Source of the DNA: Opitutia bacterium
GTDB lineage: Bacteria > Verrucomicrobiota > Verrucomicrobiae > Opitutales > Opitutaceae
Reading direction: 5' to 3'
Assembly (NCBI GenBank): GCA_947442255.1
Contig: CANEVO010000065.1
Span: forward strand, 1-23,891
Length of the DNA: 23,891 nt
Shown: positions 14,504 through 22,828 of the stretch, piece after piece
Position numbering within the stretch: position 1 is the stretch's first letter
Layout of the letters: every line of letters starts with the position of its first letter
Made by a program: the position numbers and the translations under genes
The notes under the pieces: model-generated
Database searches by the model: none
The model's input: the letters and a program-made list of their open reading frames with translations, nothing else
Told to the model about the DNA's origin: nothing

Positions 14504-15661
14504 ATGAACAGAAAGCTTCGTTTTGGGATGGTCGGCGGCGGGCGCGGTGCCTTCATCGGCGGCGTGCATCGGATCGCCGCGGCGATGGACGGCCGCGCCG
14601 AGCTGGTGGCTGGCGCGTTTTCGTCCGACCCTGCCCGTTCGAAAGCGTCCGGCGAAGATCTCTTCCTCGATCCGGCCCGCACCTACGGCAGCTATGTCGA
14701 GATGGCAAAAGCCGAGGCGGCCAGGCCCGCGTCGGAGCGGCTCGATTTCATCGTCATCGTCACTCCGAATCACCAGCACTTCCCGCCGGCGAAGCTGTTT
14801 CTCGAGGCCGGCTTCAACGTCGTGTGCGACAAGCCCGTCACCTTCAACCTGGCCGAGGCGCGCGCGCTCAAGAAGATTGTCGCGAAGTCGAAGAAGGTCT
14901 TCGTCCTCACCCACAATTACACGGGCAATGTCATGGTGAAGCAGGCCCGCGACCTGGTGCGCGCCGGCGAGCTCGGCGAGATTCGCAAGGTCGTGGTCGA
15001 GTACCCCCAGGGCTGGCTTTCGACCTTCCTCGAAGGCAGCGGCCAGAAGCAGGCCGCCTGGCGCACCGACCCGAAACGCAGCGGCGCGGCGGGAAGCATC
15101 GGCGACATCGGCACGCACGCGGAAAACCTGGCGCGGTACATCACGGGGCTCGAAATCAGCGAGCTCTGCGCCGACCTCACGACCTTCGTGAAGGGCCGGA
15201 AGCTCGACGACGACGGCAACATTCTCCTCCGCTTCAAGGGCGGCGCCAAGGGCATCCTCCATGCCTCGCAGATCTGCGTCGGCGATGAAAACGATCTCAA
15301 CATTCGGGTCTATGGCACCAAGGCCGGGCTCGCGTGGAGCCAGGAGCATCCCAACGAGCTGACGGTGAAGTTCCCGGACCAGCCCCGCCAAATCTGGCGT
15401 CGTGGCAATGGCTACATCGGCGCCCGCGCCGGCAGCTTCACCCGCATTCCCTCCGGCCATCCCGAGGGTTACCTCGAGGCCTTTGGCAACATCTACCGCG
15501 AAGCCTTCCGCGCCATCGCCGCCGAGGTCGAAGGCCAGCCGCTGCCCAAGGATCTCGACTTCCCCACGATCGACGACGGCATCGACGGCATGGCCTTCAT
15601 CGAAACCGCCGTGAAGAGCTCCCGGCTCGGGGCGAAGTGGGTGAAGTTTCCCAAGGTTTAG
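14504..15661 (+). CDS. Gfo/Idh/MocA-family oxidoreductase
   Basis: The 385-aa NAD(P)-dependent sugar dehydrogenase has a Rossmann domain at ~1-130. Its nucleotide-binding motif is [14 protein letters not shown] (10-23). The family signature CDKPV (108-112) supplies K110, and the catalytic GDIGTHAEN supplies D201 and H205. The C-terminal alpha/beta substrate domain is complete and the length is normal. Members oxidise or reduce sugar hydroxyls, often at C3. The GGGRGAFIG variant with a following HR is a subgroup that often sits beside a TIM-barrel isomerase, as here. The two genes probably form one transcript interrupted by a repeat. Specificity is unknown. Confidence 0.94.
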   Translation: MNRKLRFGMVGGGRGAFIGGVHRIAAAMDGRAELVAGAFSSDPARSKASGEDLFLDPARTYGSYVEMAKAEAARPASERLDFIVIVTPNHQHFPPAKLFLEAGFNVVCDKPVTFNLAEARALKKIVAKSKKVFVLTHNYTGNVMVKQARDLVRAGELGEIRKVVVEYPQGWLSTFLEGSGQKQAAWRTDPKRSGAAGSIGDIGTHAENLARYITGLEISELCADLTTFVKGRKLDDDGNILLRFKGGAKGILHASQICVGDENDLNIRVYGTKAGLAWSQEHPNELTVKFPDQPRQIWRRGNGYIGARAGSFTRIPSGHPEGYLEAFGNIYREAFRAIAAEVEGQPLPKDLDFPTIDDGIDGMAFIETAVKSSRLGAKWVKFPKV

Positions 15662-15697
15662 GTCAATCTAGGTCCTGTCGGACTGATATGACCTATG
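15660..15697. repeat. AGGTC/GACCT repeat between converging genes, overlapping the msrB stop
   Basis: AGGTCAATCTAGGTCCTGTC followed by GGACTGATATGACCTA holds inverted AGGTC/GACCT and GTCC/GGAC pairs. It spans the 31-bp gap between the Gfo/Idh/MocA and msrB stop codons, and the msrB TAG (15693-15695) lies inside it. It may serve as a bidirectional terminator. Confidence 0.55.
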
Positions 15698-16211
15698 CCG
15701 ATCCCGTACCGATCCACGTTAGATACTCCTCCCGTGGCAGGAAGCGCAGCGAGGCGCTGTTGATGCAGTAGCGCAGGCCGCCGTGCTCGCGGGGTCCGTC
15801 CGGGAAGACATGCCCGAGGTGCGCGCCGTCGACATTGCAGTGCGCCTCCACGCGCCGCATGCCGTAACTCGAATCGACGTGCTCGCCCACGAATGCGGGC
15901 TCAATCGGTTTCGTGAAACTCGGCCAGCCCGTGCCGCTCTCAAATTTGTCGCGGCTGTCGAAGAGCGGCGTGTCGCTGCAGACAGAGAGATACACACCGT
16001 CCTCGTGATGATCCCAGAATTCGTTGCGGAACGCCGGCTCCGTGCCCTGCTCGCGCGTCACCTGAAATTGCCGCACCGAAAGCTTCGCGCGCCACTCCTC
16101 CTCCGTGTGCTGCACGCGGGTCTTCGCGAGGTCGACCACGACGTTCGAAGGCAGTCCGCACGCGGAGAGGACAGGAACGCCGGAAGCCGGGGGAGTTTTG
16201 TTGGTCTGCAT
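15693..16211 (-). CDS. msrB: Peptide-methionine (R)-S-oxide reductase MsrB, lacking the zinc cysteines
   Basis: The ATG at 16211 gives 172 aa. A frame to 16574 is open but would fuse an unrelated membrane segment and repeat DNA, so it is rejected. The SelR domain is complete: [26 protein letters not shown] and catalytic C149 in [11 protein letters not shown]. It reduces free or protein-bound methionine-R-sulfoxide. In zinc-binding MsrBs the first pair reads YxCxxC and the second CxxC. Here the first reads [11 protein letters not shown] and the second [11 protein letters not shown], so at most one canonical position keeps a cysteine and zinc binding is unlikely. The N-terminal ~35 residues are poorly structured and contain LSAC without a hydrophobic leader. 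It is convergent with the Gfo/Idh/MocA gene. Confidence 0.93.
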   Translation of the reverse strand: MQTNKTPPASGVPVLSACGLPSNVVVDLAKTRVQHTEEEWRAKLSVRQFQVTREQGTEPAFRNEFWDHHEDGVYLSVCSDTPLFDSRDKFESGTGWPSFTKPIEPAFVGEHVDSSYGMRRVEAHCNVDGAHLGHVFPDGPREHGGLRYCINSASLRFLPREEYLTWIGTGSA

Positions 16212-16248
16212 CTTGGTAGAGAAAGTACCGTCCGAGGTTTGCTCCCCC

Positions 16249-16332
16249 CATCCTGAGCATCCTGAACCTCCTGTCCAATGTTTGGGCGCTTTCACTTTGG
16301 ACCGAGTCGGATTTGACCACCGAGACACCGAG
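16249..16332. repeat. CATCCTGAGCATCCTGAAC-type and CACCGAGACACCGAG-type repeats upstream of msrB
   Basis: CATCCTGAGCATCCTGAACC, then TCCTGTCC (16249-16277), is built from three ATCCTG/TCCTG units. After 34 bp comes TTTGACCACCGAGACACCGA plus G (16312-16332), which matches 8542-8562 apart from one missing base. Two repeat families therefore sit side by side. Confidence 0.6.
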
Positions 16333-16451
16333 CCAGTCCAACTAGAGCGGATCTGGAAACACCTTAGCCATTCGGGCGTGGACGGCGGGACGGACTGGCT
16401 TGCTGACGTAGTCGGTTCATCCCCGCGGCGAGGCAGGCCCCGCGGTCGCCC

Positions 16452-16574
16452 TGCATAGCGTTCGCGGGCGGCCCGGAAATAAAGGCCCGTGCAGAGTGCG
16501 AGGGCGAAGCCACTGGCGATCAGCCAAGTCAGCAGCCTGCTAAGCCGGGCCGAGCGAAGATTGTTTCTCCCCAT
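16452..16574 (-). CDS. Possible small single-pass membrane protein, or its N-terminal fragment
   Basis: An ATG at 16574 opens a frame coding [20 protein letters not shown], then [20 protein letters not shown]. It has a positively charged start, one hydrophobic helix of about 18 residues, and a basic end: a type II anchor or signal peptide. The frame then continues through what looks like repeat DNA and happens to join msrB without a stop, so its true end is unclear. I do not recognise a family. It could be a real short gene, the stump of a larger deleted gene, or chance. Confidence 0.3.
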
Positions 16575-16835
16575 GCGATCAGGGCTTGGCGGCGAGTAAT
16601 GTAGAAGGCCTCCGCAGCATTTGATCCTGCTTGCCCGCGAATGTCCCGCTGATCCAGCTAGATATCCTGGGCCGATTGCCCCGTGGCTGCCGAAAACGCC
16701 GGACGAGTTGCCGACGTGACTTCCCGCGTTAGGGTAAAGAGGCTCGCGGAAACTCGGGACATTGCGATCAAAGGCCTCGACCCTCCCTGCGCCATGCCTT
16801 TAAAACTCAGGCCGCACTGTTAACCCCGGACGCCG

Positions 16836-19658
16836 ATGTTTTCCCTCCTTGCCGTTGAGTCGTTTCTGAAAAGTGCTGCGCGCGTGGCGGCTGGTTCGAG
16901 TCGGAGGGTGTTCCTTGGGATGATCGGCGCCGCGGCGTTCGGTGCCGCTCAGGCCGGGCATGCCGCGGCCGCCTTCGCCGAGGCCGAGGCCCAGGCGTTC
17001 ACCGACCGTTATTGCACGAGTTGTCACAACGACGTCGACAAGGAGGGCGGGCTCGATCTCACGACGCTGGCCCTCACCCCCGGCGATGCCGCGAATTTTC
17101 TCACCTGGGTCAAGATTCACGATCGGGTGCAGGCCGGTGAAATGCCGCCGAAGGAAAAGAAACGGCCCGATGCCGGCGAGATGACCAGTTTCGTGAAGGG
17201 CCTCACCACCTCGCTGACCGTCGCCGAACGGGATCAGGTCGCAAAGACTGGCCGGGCCACGCGCCGCCGGCTCAACCGCGCCGAGTACGAGTTTGCGCTG
17301 CGCGATCTGCTTCAGGCGCCCTGGCTCCAGATCAAGGATCAGCTGCCGGAAGACGGGGAGGCGTATCGTTTCAACAAGGTCAGCAACGCCCTCGATGTCT
17401 CCTACGTTCACATGATGCGCTACATGAGCGCGGCGGACTACGCGATGCGGCAGGCGATGAGCGTGAAGCTCGTCCAGCCGGACACGACCACCAAGCGCTA
17501 CTACGCCCGCGAAGATGGGGCAATTACGCGTTGGATGGGCCGCCAGCGCGGCAACGTCACTCCGGATCGGAATACCTTTCCGGTGCTCGGCACGAAGGCG
17601 CAGCCCGATATCTGGGCTGGCCGGGCGCCGAACACCGTGGGAGCGGACGATTCCGTGACTCGCGAGCAGGAAGCGGTGGGCTGGGTCTCGAGCAACTACA
17701 TCACCGGTTTCGGCTCGAACTGGAGCACGTTCCGCGCGCCGGTCGCTGGTCGCTACCGGATGCGTTTCAGCGGCTATTCCCTGTGGGTCGGTGGCTACGG
17801 CTTCTGGCGCTATACGTACGGCGTGCCGAACAACGGGATGATCAATGGCGTCCCGCAGTGGTACACCCCGAACTTCGAGGACATCACGCCCGGCCGGCGC
17901 AACGAACCGATCACGATCTATTCCAAGGGCGGCACGATCAACCGGCGCCTCGGCGAATTCGATGTCACGCCGGAGCCGACGGTCAGCGAATTGGACGAAG
18001 TCTGGATGACGGCCAATGAGTACATCGTGACCGACGCCGTGCGTTTCTACCGTTCGCGGCCGACGATCAACAGCACGCTGATTTCCGCGCAGGGCGGGTA
18101 CACGAATCCGCTGGCCCAGCGCGATGGCATGCCCGCAGTCGCGTTCCGCTGGATGGAAGTGGAAGGTCCCCTTTACGACGAGTCCACGACGGCCGGTTAC
18201 AAGCTTCTCTTCGGCGACCTGCCGATGAAACGCGTGGAGACGGGCACGGTGGGCGTCGGGATCGAGACCGTGACCACCGGCGCGGGTCGCGGCCGGGGGC
18301 GGGGAACGGGCGGACGGGGTTCCGGCGAGGTCTCCTCACTCAAGCCCACGCTCGTGGAAGTGGTTTCCGCGAACCCCCAACAGGATGCCGAAAAGCTCCT
18401 GCGGGCTTTCATGCAACGCGCCTACCGCCGGCCGCCCGAGGAGCGCACCGTCCAGAATTTCCTGGGCGTGATCAAGAAGCGGATGGAGGCGGGCCTCGGC
18501 TTCGCCGGCTCGATGCTGTCCGGCTACACCGCCGTGCTGTCCTCGCCGCAGTTCGTCTTCGTCGATGAGGCCCCGGGCCGGCTCGACAACCACGCGCTGG
18601 CGACCCGTCTGGCGCTGTTCCTCTGGAATTCGGAACCGGATGCCGCCCTGCGCGCCCGGGCCGATAAAGGCGAACTCACGCAGCCGGGCGTGCTCAAGAC
18701 CGAGGCCGCACGCCTGCTCGCGGACCCGAAGTCGCGCCGGTTCGTCGAGGCGTTCCTCGATTACTGGATCGAGATTCGGAAGATGGAGGACACCACGCCG
18801 TCCACGACGCTCTACAACGATTACTATCTCGACGACTCGCTGACTGAGTCCGCGTGGGCCGAGACCCGGCTCTATTTCGGCGAGATGCTCGATCGCAATC
18901 TGCCCGCGAGCACGATCGTCGATTCCGATTTCACCTATCTCAACGACCGGCTCGCGGCCCACTATGGCATTCCTGGCGTCGACGGGATTGCGATGCGGCG
19001 CGTGACGCTCCCGGCCGGCAGCGTGCGCGGCGGCCTGATGACGCAGGCGAGCGTGCTCAAGGTCACCGCCAACGGCACGACCACCTCGCCGGTCATGCGC
19101 GGCAAATGGATTATGGAGCGCATCGTCGGTTACGATCTGCCCCCGCCCCCGGCCGCGGTGCCGGCGGTGGAGCCCGACATTCGTGGCGCGGTGACGATCC
19201 GGCAGCAGCTCGACAAGCATCGTGCGGACGAAAGCTGCGCGATATGCCATCGGAAGATCGATCCGCCGGGCTTCGCCTTGGAGAGCTTCGACGTGCTGGG
19301 TGGCTGGCGGGATCGCTATCGCGCGGCGGCGAACGACGTCGCCCCCGCGATCGGCTTCGGCAAGAACGGCTGGCCCTACACCTTCCACTATGCGCTGCCG
19401 GTCGATCCGAGCGGCCAGATGGAGGATGGCCGCGCCTTCAAGGACGTGCGCGACTTCAAGAAGTTGATCCTGGAGGACAAAGTCCAGGTGGCCCGCAATC
19501 TCGCCCGGCAGTTGACGGTTTTCGCGACCGGCTCGCCGGTTCGCTTCAGCGATCGCCCGGCGATTGAGCAGATCCTGGCCGCCACCAAGTCCAGCGACTA
19601 CGGGGTCCGCAGCCTCGTCGATCAAATCACCCAAAGTGATCTCTTCCTGAACAAGTAA
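16836..19658 (+). CDS. DUF1587/1595/1592/1588/1585 multidomain c-type cytochrome
   Basis: The 940-aa envelope protein is of the Planctomycetota/Verrucomicrobiota type. C60-T-S-C-H64 is a class I c-type heme site in a PSD1-like domain, with M-P-P in AGEMPPKEK as probable axial-ligand region. DUF1587 follows (~140-200, [18 protein letters not shown]), then a beta-rich insert (~205-470) ending in an Arg/Gly-rich linker (~478-497). Next come DUF1595 (~514-570), DUF1592 (~575-705), DUF1588 (~722-825) with a second C801-A-I-C-H805 site, and DUF1585 (~860-935). The N-terminus carries [10 protein letters not shown], a twin-arginine-like signal, which is odd because c-type cytochromes usually cross by Sec. 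The biochemical role of the family is unproven. The gene is followed at 59 bp by its usual partner, a DUF1552 gene. Confidence 0.93.
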   Translation: MFSLLAVESFLKSAARVAAGSSRRVFLGMIGAAAFGAAQAGHAAAAFAEAEAQAFTDRYCTSCHNDVDKEGGLDLTTLALTPGDAANFLTWVKIHDRVQAGEMPPKEKKRPDAGEMTSFVKGLTTSLTVAERDQVAKTGRATRRRLNRAEYEFALRDLLQAPWLQIKDQLPEDGEAYRFNKVSNALDVSYVHMMRYMSAADYAMRQAMSVKLVQPDTTTKRYYAREDGAITRWMGRQRGNVTPDRNTFPVLGTKAQPDIWAGRAPNTVGADDSVTREQEAVGWVSSNYITGFGSNWSTFRAPVAGRYRMRFSGYSLWVGGYGFWRYTYGVPNNGMINGVPQWYTPNFEDITPGRRNEPITIYSKGGTINRRLGEFDVTPEPTVSELDEVWMTANEYIVTDAVRFYRSRPTINSTLISAQGGYTNPLAQRDGMPAVAFRWMEVEGPLYDESTTAGYKLLFGDLPMKRVETGTVGVGIETVTTGAGRGRGRGTGGRGSGEVSSLKPTLVEVVSANPQQDAEKLLRAFMQRAYRRPPEERTVQNFLGVIKKRMEAGLGFAGSMLSGYTAVLSSPQFVFVDEAPGRLDNHALATRLALFLWNSEPDAALRARADKGELTQPGVLKTEAARLLADPKSRRFVEAFLDYWIEIRKMEDTTPSTTLYNDYYLDDSLTESAWAETRLYFGEMLDRNLPASTIVDSDFTYLNDRLAAHYGIPGVDGIAMRRVTLPAGSVRGGLMTQASVLKVTANGTTTSPVMRGKWIMERIVGYDLPPPPAAVPAVEPDIRGAVTIRQQLDKHRADESCAICHRKIDPPGFALESFDVLGGWRDRYRAAANDVAPAIGFGKNGWPYTFHYALPVDPSGQMEDGRAFKDVRDFKKLILEDKVQVARNLARQLTVFATGSPVRFSDRPAIEQILAATKSSDYGVRSLVDQITQSDLFLNK

Positions 19659-19717
19659 CCCCGCCTCCGACTTTCCCTTTCGAGCCCAGCGCAGAACGCC
19701 AGAACGAGATCATCCCT

Positions 19718-21070
19718 ATGAAAATGAAGCCCCAGACTCCGCCCGCGTACGGTCCGTATATCTCCACCCGCCAGCCGATTTCCCGCCGTCATTTTCTGCG
19801 GGGCACCGGCGTCGCGCTCTCGCTGCCGTTCCTCGATGCCATGCTCCCGACGTTTGCCCGGGCGCAGGAGGCAAAGTCGCCGCTGGCTCCCGGCGCCAAG
19901 CCGCGGCGCATGTTCGCGATTTGTAACAACCTCGGCCTGCTGTACCGGAATTTCTTCCCGGCGAACGCGGGCCGCGACTACACGCTCTCGCCCTACCTCG
20001 ATCTCTTGAAGGAGCATCGCAACGACTTCACGGTGTTCAGCGGCGTCTCGCACCCGAACGTCGATGGCGGCCATCCGGCGGACGTGTGCTTCGTCACCGC
20101 CGCGCCGCATCCCGGCAGCGCCTCCTTCCGGAATACCATCTCGCTCGATCAGTTCATCGGTGAGCGCATCGGCATCCTGACGCGCTTCCCGGCGATTGCG
20201 CTGTCGGTCAACACCCGCGTGCGCAGCCTCTCCTGCACCGGCAGTGGCGTCGCCATCCCGCCTGAGGACAAGGCCTCGGAAGTGTTCAAGCAGCTCTTCG
20301 TCCAGGGCAGCCCGGCGGAAATCGAGGCCCAGCTTCTGAAGCTCGACACCGGTCGCAGCATTCTCGACAGCGTCGCCGACGAGGCGAAGCACCTCGAGCG
20401 CGGCCTAGGCACGCAGGATCGGGAGCGGCTCGATCAGTATTTCACGAGCGTGCGCGATCTCGAAAGCCGGTTGAAGGCTTCCCAGGGCTGGGAGACGAAG
20501 CCGAAGCCGGTCGTCGACGCGAAAGTCCCCGTCGATCCCGCCAGCCCGGCGGCCTACATGGCGAAGGTGACCTGCATGTACGATCTCGCCCGGCTGGCTT
20601 TCCAGACCGACTCCACGCGAGCGATCACGCTCATGCTCGACAGCGTCTCGACCCCGGCGATTGAGGGGATTCCGGATACGACCATTCAGGATGGCTATCA
20701 CAACCTGTCCCACCACGGCCAGGCGCCGGACAAGCTCGTCCAGCTCCGGACGCTCGACGAATGGCACATGAAGCTGCTCGGCAAACTCTACACGGACCTC
20801 AAGTCGATCCGCGAGGAAGAGGACACGCTGCTCGACCGCACGATGATCGTCTACGGCTCGAACTTCGGTGACGCCAACGCGCACGTCTCGACCAACATGC
20901 CGGTGCTCTTTGCCGGCGGTGGCTTCAAGCACGGCCAGCATCTCGCCTTCGACAAGGACCGCAATTATCCGCTGCCGAATCTCTTCGTTTCGATGCTGCA
21001 GCGGATGGGCCTGGAGGAGGAAAAGTTTGCTTCCTCCACCGGCACGATGCGCGGTCTCGAGATGACCTAA
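19718..21070 (+). CDS. DUF1552 protein with Tat signal
   Basis: The 450-aa protein has a standard twin-arginine signal, S22-R23-R24-H-F-L-R, then [15 protein letters not shown] and likely cleavage after ARA. The rest is DUF1552 (PF07586), recognisable by [48 protein letters not shown] and [20 protein letters not shown], and it is full length. The fold is related to alkaline-phosphatase/sulfatase-like DUF1501 proteins. The His/Asp-rich segments suggest metal binding. Function is not established. It almost always accompanies a DUF1592-type cytochrome, and here it starts 59 bp after one, so an operon and a joint periplasmic complex are likely. Two hairpins follow the stop codon. Confidence 0.95.
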   Translation: MKMKPQTPPAYGPYISTRQPISRRHFLRGTGVALSLPFLDAMLPTFARAQEAKSPLAPGAKPRRMFAICNNLGLLYRNFFPANAGRDYTLSPYLDLLKEHRNDFTVFSGVSHPNVDGGHPADVCFVTAAPHPGSASFRNTISLDQFIGERIGILTRFPAIALSVNTRVRSLSCTGSGVAIPPEDKASEVFKQLFVQGSPAEIEAQLLKLDTGRSILDSVADEAKHLERGLGTQDRERLDQYFTSVRDLESRLKASQGWETKPKPVVDAKVPVDPASPAAYMAKVTCMYDLARLAFQTDSTRAITLMLDSVSTPAIEGIPDTTIQDGYHNLSHHGQAPDKLVQLRTLDEWHMKLLGKLYTDLKSIREEEDTLLDRTMIVYGSNFGDANAHVSTNMPVLFAGGGFKHGQHLAFDKDRNYPLPNLFVSMLQRMGLEEEKFASSTGTMRGLEMT

Positions 21071-21071
21071 G

Positions 21072-21119
21072 GGGATTTTGCGCTGCAAATTCCCTGGATC
21101 GCCCCCGGCTGCCGGGGGC
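21072..21119 (+). terminator. Double hairpin after the DUF1552 gene
   Basis: GGGATTTTGC (21072-21081) pairs with GCAAATTCCC (21085-21094) at 9 of 10 positions around a 3-nt loop, starting 2 nt after the stop codon. GCCCCCGGC (21101-21109) pairs with GCCGGGGGC (21111-21119). There is no T-run, so if this is a terminator it is not a classical one. Confidence 0.5.
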
Positions 21120-21129
21120 GTTGGTTCAA

Positions 21130-21152
21130 GTAGCGCCAGTCTCTGACTGGCG
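21130..21152. repeat. Single GTAG-headed palindromic repeat
   Basis: GTAGCGCCAGTCTCTGACTG, then GCG, is a diverged copy of the GTAGCGCCGGTCTCCGACCG family. The paired changes (CCAGTC/GACTGG instead of CCGGTC/GACCGG) keep the palindrome intact, which points to selection on the stem. Confidence 0.75.
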
Positions 21153-21226
21153 GTCACGGATCTGTTGTTAGTTCCTCCATTCCGATTGGGGCCACCGTCA
21201 CTCGGGCAACCTCCGCGGCGGTTTAG

Positions 21227-21266
21227 GTCGATCCAAGGCACAGGATTGATCGTGCTTGGATCGGCC
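21227..21266. other. Strong 15-bp stem-loop in the gap before the lactonase
   Basis: GGTCGATCCAAGGCAC (with one bulged G) pairs with GTGCTTGGATCGGCC across a 10-nt loop. One U-G wobble is the only imperfection. TTGGTTCGGCTTTT follows on the plus strand, so the element could be a weak intrinsic terminator or a structured RNA. Confidence 0.5.
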
Positions 21267-21303
21267 TTGGTTCGGCTTTTGCGGGCCGGCAGATGACATG
21301 AGT

Positions 21304-21550
21304 TCAGGATGGACAGGATGTTTCTCGGAGCAGGAATCCGTTCGCCTAACCATCCACTCGCGGGCGCTCGTGGCTACCGCGGGCTGATGAAGCTCTTCGT
21401 GACCGCTTTCCCGGGATTGAGGCTTGTTTTTGCGCCTTCTGCGCCTTTTTGCGGCCCATCTCCTCCGGCCACTCGCTCACGCTTGCAGCCGCGGGGCCGG
21501 GCGCCTGCCGAGTCCTGTTAATCTCGGCTCGGGTCCTGAATATCCTGTCC
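21304..21550. repeat. CAGGAT-type and GCGCCTT-type repeats before the lactonase
   Basis: TTCAGGATGGACAGGATG (21304-21321) is inverted at 21534-21550 (TCCTGAATATCCTGTCC), with TCCTGTTAATC at 21513-21523. Between them TTTTTGCGCCTTCTGCGCCT, then TTTTGCGG (21427-21454), is a direct repeat similar to 8490-8515. Confidence 0.55.
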
Positions 21551-21633
21551 CCGGGCTGGGCTTGCCGCTTGCCGCGGCGGTACCGGCGCGGCATTTTTTT
21601 TGCGCCCCGTCTCGTCCCGATCCCCGTCTTTCC

Positions 21634-22818
21634 ATGCGCCTGTCGCCGTCGTCCATTGCCCTGATTTGCACCGCCATGTTCATCCCTGAATCCGCCGCTG
21701 CCGCTGCCACTCCGGCTGGCGCCACCGATCTGCTGGCCTACGTCGGCACCTACACGACCGGCGAGAGCAAGGGTATCTACCTTTTCCGCGTGCAGGACGG
21801 CCCGGCCGGCCCGGCGCTGGTGCCGATGGGATTGGCGGCGGCGACGGCAAGTCCCTCGTTCCTCGCGGTGGACGCCAGGCGGCGGCTGCTCTTCGCGGTG
21901 AACGAGACCAGCAATCATGAGGGCCGGGCGAGCGGCGCGGTCAGCGCGTTCTCGATCGAGGCCGGCACCGGCCAGCTCACCCTGCTCAACCAGAAGGCGA
22001 CGAACGGCACCGACCCGTGTCACCTCATGCTGGATCCGTCGGGCCAGAATCTCCTGATCGCCAACTACAGCAGCGGGAGCGTCGCCGTCTTTCGCGTCGG
22101 GGCCGACGGACGCCTGGGCGAAATGAGTTCCTTCGTCCAACACGAAGGCAGGAGCGTCCACCCGCGACGCCAGACCGGTCCGCATGCCCACGCGATCACC
22201 TTTGATCCGAGCGGGCGCTTCGTCTTCGTGTGCGATCTCGGGCTTGATCGGGTCATGGCGTATCGGTTCGACGCGGCCACCGGCAAGCTGACCGCGGCCG
22301 ACCCGGCGTTTGCACCGCTGGCTCCGGGCGCGGGGCCGCGGCACATGGTGTTCCGGTCCGACGGAAAATTTGCCTACGTCGTCAATGAACTGAATTCGAC
22401 CGTCACCGCCTTTGCGGTCGAGCCGGGCACGGCGCGGCTGCGCGAGGTGCAGACGGTCCCGACGTTGCCGGTCGGGTTTGCGGGCAACAGCACCTGCGCC
22501 GAGATTCAGCTCCATCCTTCCAGTGGCTTCCTCTATGCCTCGAACCGCGGGCACGACAGCCTGGCCATCTTTGCGATCGATGCCGCGACGGGCACGTTGC
22601 GCGTGGTCGATCATCACCTGACCGGGGGCAAAACGCCGCGCCATTTCGATTTCAACCCGGCCGGCACGCATCTCTTCGCCGCCAACCAGAATACGGATAC
22701 GATTCAGGTGAACGCGGTGGACGCCGCCACCGGCCGGCTGACGGCAGCGGGGGGGCTGACCTCGGTGCCGGCGCCTGTCTGTATCGCATTTCTTCACCCG
22801 GCCCCCGCGGGTCGTTAA
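21634..22818 (+). CDS. Secreted lactonase-family seven-bladed beta-propeller (6-phosphogluconolactonase type)
   Basis: The ATG at 21634 gives 394 aa with a signal peptide (MRLSPSSIALICTAMFIPES, then AAAAATPA). The protein matches PF10282: YVGTYTTGESKGIYLFRV opens blade 1. DPCHLMLDPSGQNLLIANYS, RRQTGPHAHAITFDPSGRFV with CDLGLDRVMAYRFD, and GPRHMVFRSDGKFAYVVNEL are the family's central motifs, and repeated Pro/Asp-SG-turn blades run to the end. The E. coli relative (Pgl) hydrolyses 6-phosphogluconolactone in the cytosol. A secreted form more likely acts on unphosphorylated sugar lactones or other substrates. The SMP-30 gene starts 10 bp downstream, giving two lactonase-type propellers in one unit. 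No ribosome binding site is visible. Confidence 0.93.
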   Translation: MRLSPSSIALICTAMFIPESAAAAATPAGATDLLAYVGTYTTGESKGIYLFRVQDGPAGPALVPMGLAAATASPSFLAVDARRRLLFAVNETSNHEGRASGAVSAFSIEAGTGQLTLLNQKATNGTDPCHLMLDPSGQNLLIANYSSGSVAVFRVGADGRLGEMSSFVQHEGRSVHPRRQTGPHAHAITFDPSGRFVFVCDLGLDRVMAYRFDAATGKLTAADPAFAPLAPGAGPRHMVFRSDGKFAYVVNELNSTVTAFAVEPGTARLREVQTVPTLPVGFAGNSTCAEIQLHPSSGFLYASNRGHDSLAIFAIDAATGTLRVVDHHLTGGKTPRHFDFNPAGTHLFAANQNTDTIQVNAVDAATGRLTAAGGLTSVPAPVCIAFLHPAPAGR

Positions 22819-22828
22819 TTTTCCCCTC

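Larger units (their letters stand above)
16212..16835. other. Long gap between msrB and the DUF1592 gene, with repeats and a short membrane-like frame
   Basis: These 624 bp hold no confident gene. ATCCTG repeats lie at 16250-16277 and a CCACCGAGACACCGAG copy at 16317-16332. On the minus strand 16452-16574 could encode a one-helix peptide ([20 protein letters not shown], then [13 protein letters not shown]) that runs on into repeat DNA. From 16600 to 16835 I see no strong structure. The promoter for the DUF1592 gene should lie there, but no -35/-10 pair is convincing. Confidence 0.55.
21071..21633. other. Repeat- and hairpin-rich gap before the lactonase gene
   Basis: These 563 bp contain no confident gene. 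In order they hold two hairpins directly after the DUF1552 stop (21072-21119), a palindromic repeat (21130-21152), a 15-bp stem-loop (21227-21266), CAGGAT-type repeats in inverted orientation (21304-21320 and 21513-21550), and a GCGCCTT direct repeat (21427-21454). An open frame from 21424 runs into the lactonase, but its first 70 residues are repeat-encoded and not credible. Confidence 0.65.

Noticed and set aside
18336..19634. A 432-aa minus-strand frame inside the DUF1592 gene
   Set aside because: It is an antisense shadow: no motifs, Arg/Ala/Glu-rich, and the plus strand carries recognised domains throughout.
21424..21633. N-terminal extension of the lactonase (70 residues)
   Set aside because: It is encoded by repeat DNA, and the signal peptide begins at the ATG at 21634.
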